Part shown: positions 6,725 to 8,594 of the stretch, in pieces
Numbering within the stretch: the first letter of the stretch is position 1
How the letters are laid out: the number at the start of each line of letters is the position of its first letter
NCBI GenBank assembly: GCA_030837305.1
Contig: JAUPKT010000126.1
Location: 1 to 8,594 of the forward strand
DNA length: 8,594 bases
DNA from: Thermodesulfobacteriota bacterium
GTDB lineage: Bacteria > Desulfobacterota > Desulfomonilia > Desulfomonilales > Desulfomonilaceae
Direction: 5' to 3'
Translations under genes and position numbers: made by a program
Notes under the pieces: generated by a model
What the model was told of the DNA's origin: nothing
Databases searched by the model: none
What the model saw: only the letters and a program-made list of their open reading frames with translations

Positions 6725-8379
6725 TGAACGGCCAGAGAGCGGACAGCTTTCTTCATATGATACGCAGGTCACAGCGTGGCAAGCTGAAGATCTACCTTGG
6801 CTATGCCCCCGGGGTGGGTAAGACGTATCAGATGCTTCTTGAAGCTCACCGTCTGAAGGATGACGGAATTGACGTTGCTGCGGCCCTTGTAGAAACCCAT
6901 GGTCGAATAGAAACGGAAACCCTGCTAATGGGACTCGAGGTAATTCCGCGTCGTAAAATAGGATATCGCGGAATCCAGATCGAGGAGATGGATCTGGAAA
7001 AAGTGCTCGCTCGCTGTCCGAGCGTAGCACTGGTGGATGAACTGGCGCATACGAATATTCCCGGCAGCAAGAACGCAAAGCGCTACCAGGACGTGGAGGA
7101 GATCTTGGCGGCGGGAATTCATGTGATGTCCACCTTAAACGTTCAACACTTGGAAAGCCTGTATGAAACGGTTGAACAAGCAACGGGCGTCAAGGTTCGG
7201 GAACGTATCCCGGACCGAGTCGTTACAGAGGCTGATCAAATAGTCGACGTGGATATCACAACAGAAGACCTGCGCCGGCGTCTGACGGAAGGCAAGGTTT
7301 ACACCACAGAGCGTATCGAAACCGCCCTGGAGAATTTCTTTTTGCAGGAAAATCTTGAGCAATTGCGAGAACTGACTCTGAGAGAACTTGCATCCCAAAT
7401 TGATTCTCGTCGGAGAGACCAGCTTCTCGAGGATACACCATCAAGCCCGGATCAAGTAATGGCTTGCCTGAGTTCTCGGGGGCCAAACACCGAGGCTCTT
7501 CTTCGTTATGCCTCGCGGCTCGCTGGAAGACTCAACCGCAATTGGTATGCTGTTTATGTGCAAACTTCCAAGGAACGTCCGACAGTGATTGATGCCGCTA
7601 CCCAACGAAAACTTTCTGACACCCTAACCCTGGCCCAGCAACTGGGAGCAACAGTCTTCACGTTCCGGGGCGATGATATAGTGAAAACCCTTCTTGAGTT
7701 TGCCAAGGAATACCGTGTGGGGCACTTGGTAATTGGGACACCGGCCAAGAGGCTTCCGTTTTGGCGGAGATTGCTTGGACAACTTGGCATCTTGGAGCGA
7801 CTGGTCCTCGAGAGAACAGGAACAACCATCGTGATCCTAGACACAAGGGCCATAACGGCAAGCCATTCGCATCGTGCCCTGACAGTTGTCCCAGGACAAG
7901 GTCGTTCTGAAGAGGGTCCGTTGACGGGAAAGCATCGTCCTCAGGCCACAATTGACATCAGAAAGGAACGGGTGCTTATCTGGAATCAATCCATGGTAAA
8001 ACAAGAGGCGATGAAGATGCTTCTGGATAGCTTTCGGCTGCCTGCGACTGTCAGGGAATCGGCATGGCAAGCTCTTGTCTCTCGGGAAAAGCAAGGAGGA
8101 ACCTTCTTGGGAGAGGAGGTAACCATCCCACATGCCCGAATCGCAGAAATTGAACAGCCTCTTGTGGCCCTTGGTATATGCAGAAAAGGAATTGTCGATG
8201 ACTTGGAGGCACATACTTTTCAAATAATGGTGCTTTTTCTTTCCCCCACGAATCAGCCAGAGAGTCATTTGTTCGTCTTGCAGGCCATTGGGAGGATGGC
8301 GCAAGATGACATATTGCGAAGAAGACTTCTCGCTGCGGAAGACCCTGCTGAAGTTGCCGGGATTGTTGGAGAAAGTTGA
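6724..8379 (+). CDS. kdpD: Short KdpD-like protein: KdpD domain, USP domain and C-terminal PTS EIIA type-2 domain, no kinase core
   Basis: A 551-residue soluble protein, against about 890 for full KdpD. Residues 18-230 form the KdpD N-terminal domain, with Walker A GYAPGVGKT (26-34) and Walker B VALVDELAHTN (101-111), then GSKNAKRYQDVEEIL, TLNVQHLESL and RIPDRVV. Residues 244-373 form a universal-stress-protein domain of the KdpD type (KdpD USP domains bind c-di-AMP in Staphylococcus aureus). WYAVY at 274-278 is a plausible match to part of the published ligand motif, but the SxS part is imperfect (S250, S251, R252). After a linker (about 374-412), residues 413-551 read as a PTS EIIA type-2 domain: GGTFLGEEVTIPHAR with candidate phospho-His H470, PLVALGICRKGI, IMVLFLSPTNQPESHLFVLQAIG with the second family His H515, and a typical final helix region. 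The four membrane helices, HisKA and HATPase domains of KdpD are absent, so it cannot be a histidine kinase. ATG 6724 (in TGATG with the kdpC stop) is preferred over the adjacent GTG 6721. It probably acts as a nucleotide/PTS-responsive regulator of the pump or of the upstream kinase; this is inference. Confidence 0.9.
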   Translation: MNGQRADSFLHMIRRSQRGKLKIYLGYAPGVGKTYQMLLEAHRLKDDGIDVAAALVETHGRIETETLLMGLEVIPRRKIGYRGIQIEEMDLEKVLARCPSVALVDELAHTNIPGSKNAKRYQDVEEILAAGIHVMSTLNVQHLESLYETVEQATGVKVRERIPDRVVTEADQIVDVDITTEDLRRRLTEGKVYTTERIETALENFFLQENLEQLRELTLRELASQIDSRRRDQLLEDTPSSPDQVMACLSSRGPNTEALLRYASRLAGRLNRNWYAVYVQTSKERPTVIDAATQRKLSDTLTLAQQLGATVFTFRGDDIVKTLLEFAKEYRVGHLVIGTPAKRLPFWRRLLGQLGILERLVLERTGTTIVILDTRAITASHSHRALTVVPGQGRSEEGPLTGKHRPQATIDIRKERVLIWNQSMVKQEAMKMLLDSFRLPATVRESAWQALVSREKQGGTFLGEEVTIPHARIAEIEQPLVALGICRKGIVDDLEAHTFQIMVLFLSPTNQPESHLFVLQAIGRMAQDDILRRRLLAAEDPAEVAGIVGES

Positions 8380-8413
8380 CGTTCTCGCCTAAGCGTCTCT
8401 GATGGTCGGATTG

Positions 8414-8433
8414 ATTCCACGCTCAATTCCACG
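8414..8433 (+). repeat. Tandem direct repeat ATTCCACG
   Basis: ATTCCACG occurs at 8414-8421 and again at 8426-8433, a 12-base period. Spacing near one helical turn is typical of tandem regulator half-sites, so this might be an operator for a downstream gene outside the window. With only two copies, chance is possible. Confidence 0.25.
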
Positions 8434-8442
8434 GTCATTCTC

Positions 8443-8471
8443 TTGTGTTGCGAAGTGCTGAAGCTTAAAAT
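8443..8471 (+). promoter_or_regulatory. Weak candidate sigma-70 promoter after the kdp operon
   Basis: TTGTGT (8443-8448) and TAAAAT (8466-8471) are separated by 17 bases. The -10 box matches five of six consensus bases, the -35 box only TTG. It would start transcription near 8478, at a 32-codon frame (ATG 8476 to TAA 8574) that resembles no family I know. No clear terminator or gene is seen in the 215 bases after the kdpD-like gene. Confidence 0.22.
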
Positions 8472-8594
8472 ACTTATGCGGATTCGTATGAACCATCTAC
8501 CTCGTCACATTGCGTTCGGTAAGCTCAAGGCTATGGTTGATGCGAAGCGAATCCTTGGAGGCGGTAGCCTTTAACGAGCACTCAGGTTTCTAAC

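Noticed and set aside
8527..8571. AAGGCTA and TAGCCTT as a terminator hairpin for the operon
   Set aside because: The 7-bp arms are 31 bases apart, GC content of the stem is modest and there is no T-run after it.

Overview
The window holds a complete high-affinity potassium uptake operon, kdpFABC, with its apparent control genes. All genes are on the + strand and tightly packed: partial enhancer-binding regulator (1-114), σ54-type control region (about 140-260), membrane sensor histidine kinase (285-2129), kdpF (2246-2332), kdpA (2339-4015), kdpB (4036-6126), kdpC (6137-6724) and a short kdpD-like gene (6724-8379). The last 215 bases hold no gene I can support. The host looks like a Gram-negative bacterium of moderate GC: it combines σ54/NtrC-type regulation, an exact IHF-consensus site and a proteobacterial-style Kdp complex. 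Gene content would suit a Desulfobacterota or Nitrospirota-like lineage, but I cannot fix the taxon.

The transport part is conventional. KdpA carries the four selectivity-filter segments, KdpB the full P-type ATPase motif set, KdpC its single membrane helix and conserved soluble motifs, and KdpF is a 28-residue one-helix peptide ending in the family's PERF-type tail.

The regulatory part is not conventional. The usual KdpD/KdpE pair is incomplete here. The KdpD-like protein keeps the N-terminal KdpD domain (Walker A and B) and a universal-stress-protein domain. It lacks the four membrane helices and the kinase core, and instead ends in a PTS EIIA type-2 (EIIA-Ntr/PtsN-like) domain with a candidate phospho-histidine. 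In E. coli, free EIIA-Ntr binds KdpD and stimulates it, so this looks like a natural fusion of two known partners. No kdpE is present. The operon is preceded by the Fis-type HTH end of an NtrC-family activator and a HAMP/PAS histidine kinase, an arrangement like AlgB/KinB.

Between these two genes lies what reads as a full σ54 promoter layout: two TTGC/GCAA inverted repeats as candidate activator sites, an exact IHF-consensus site, and a TGGCAC-N5-ATGCT element (GG-N10-GC) just before the kinase start. My working model is that the kinase phosphorylates the upstream activator, which drives σ54 transcription of kinase-kdpFABC-kdpD', while the short KdpD/EIIA protein couples the system to nucleotide and PTS-Ntr signals. 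The promoter elements and domains are read from the sequence; the circuit is inference.
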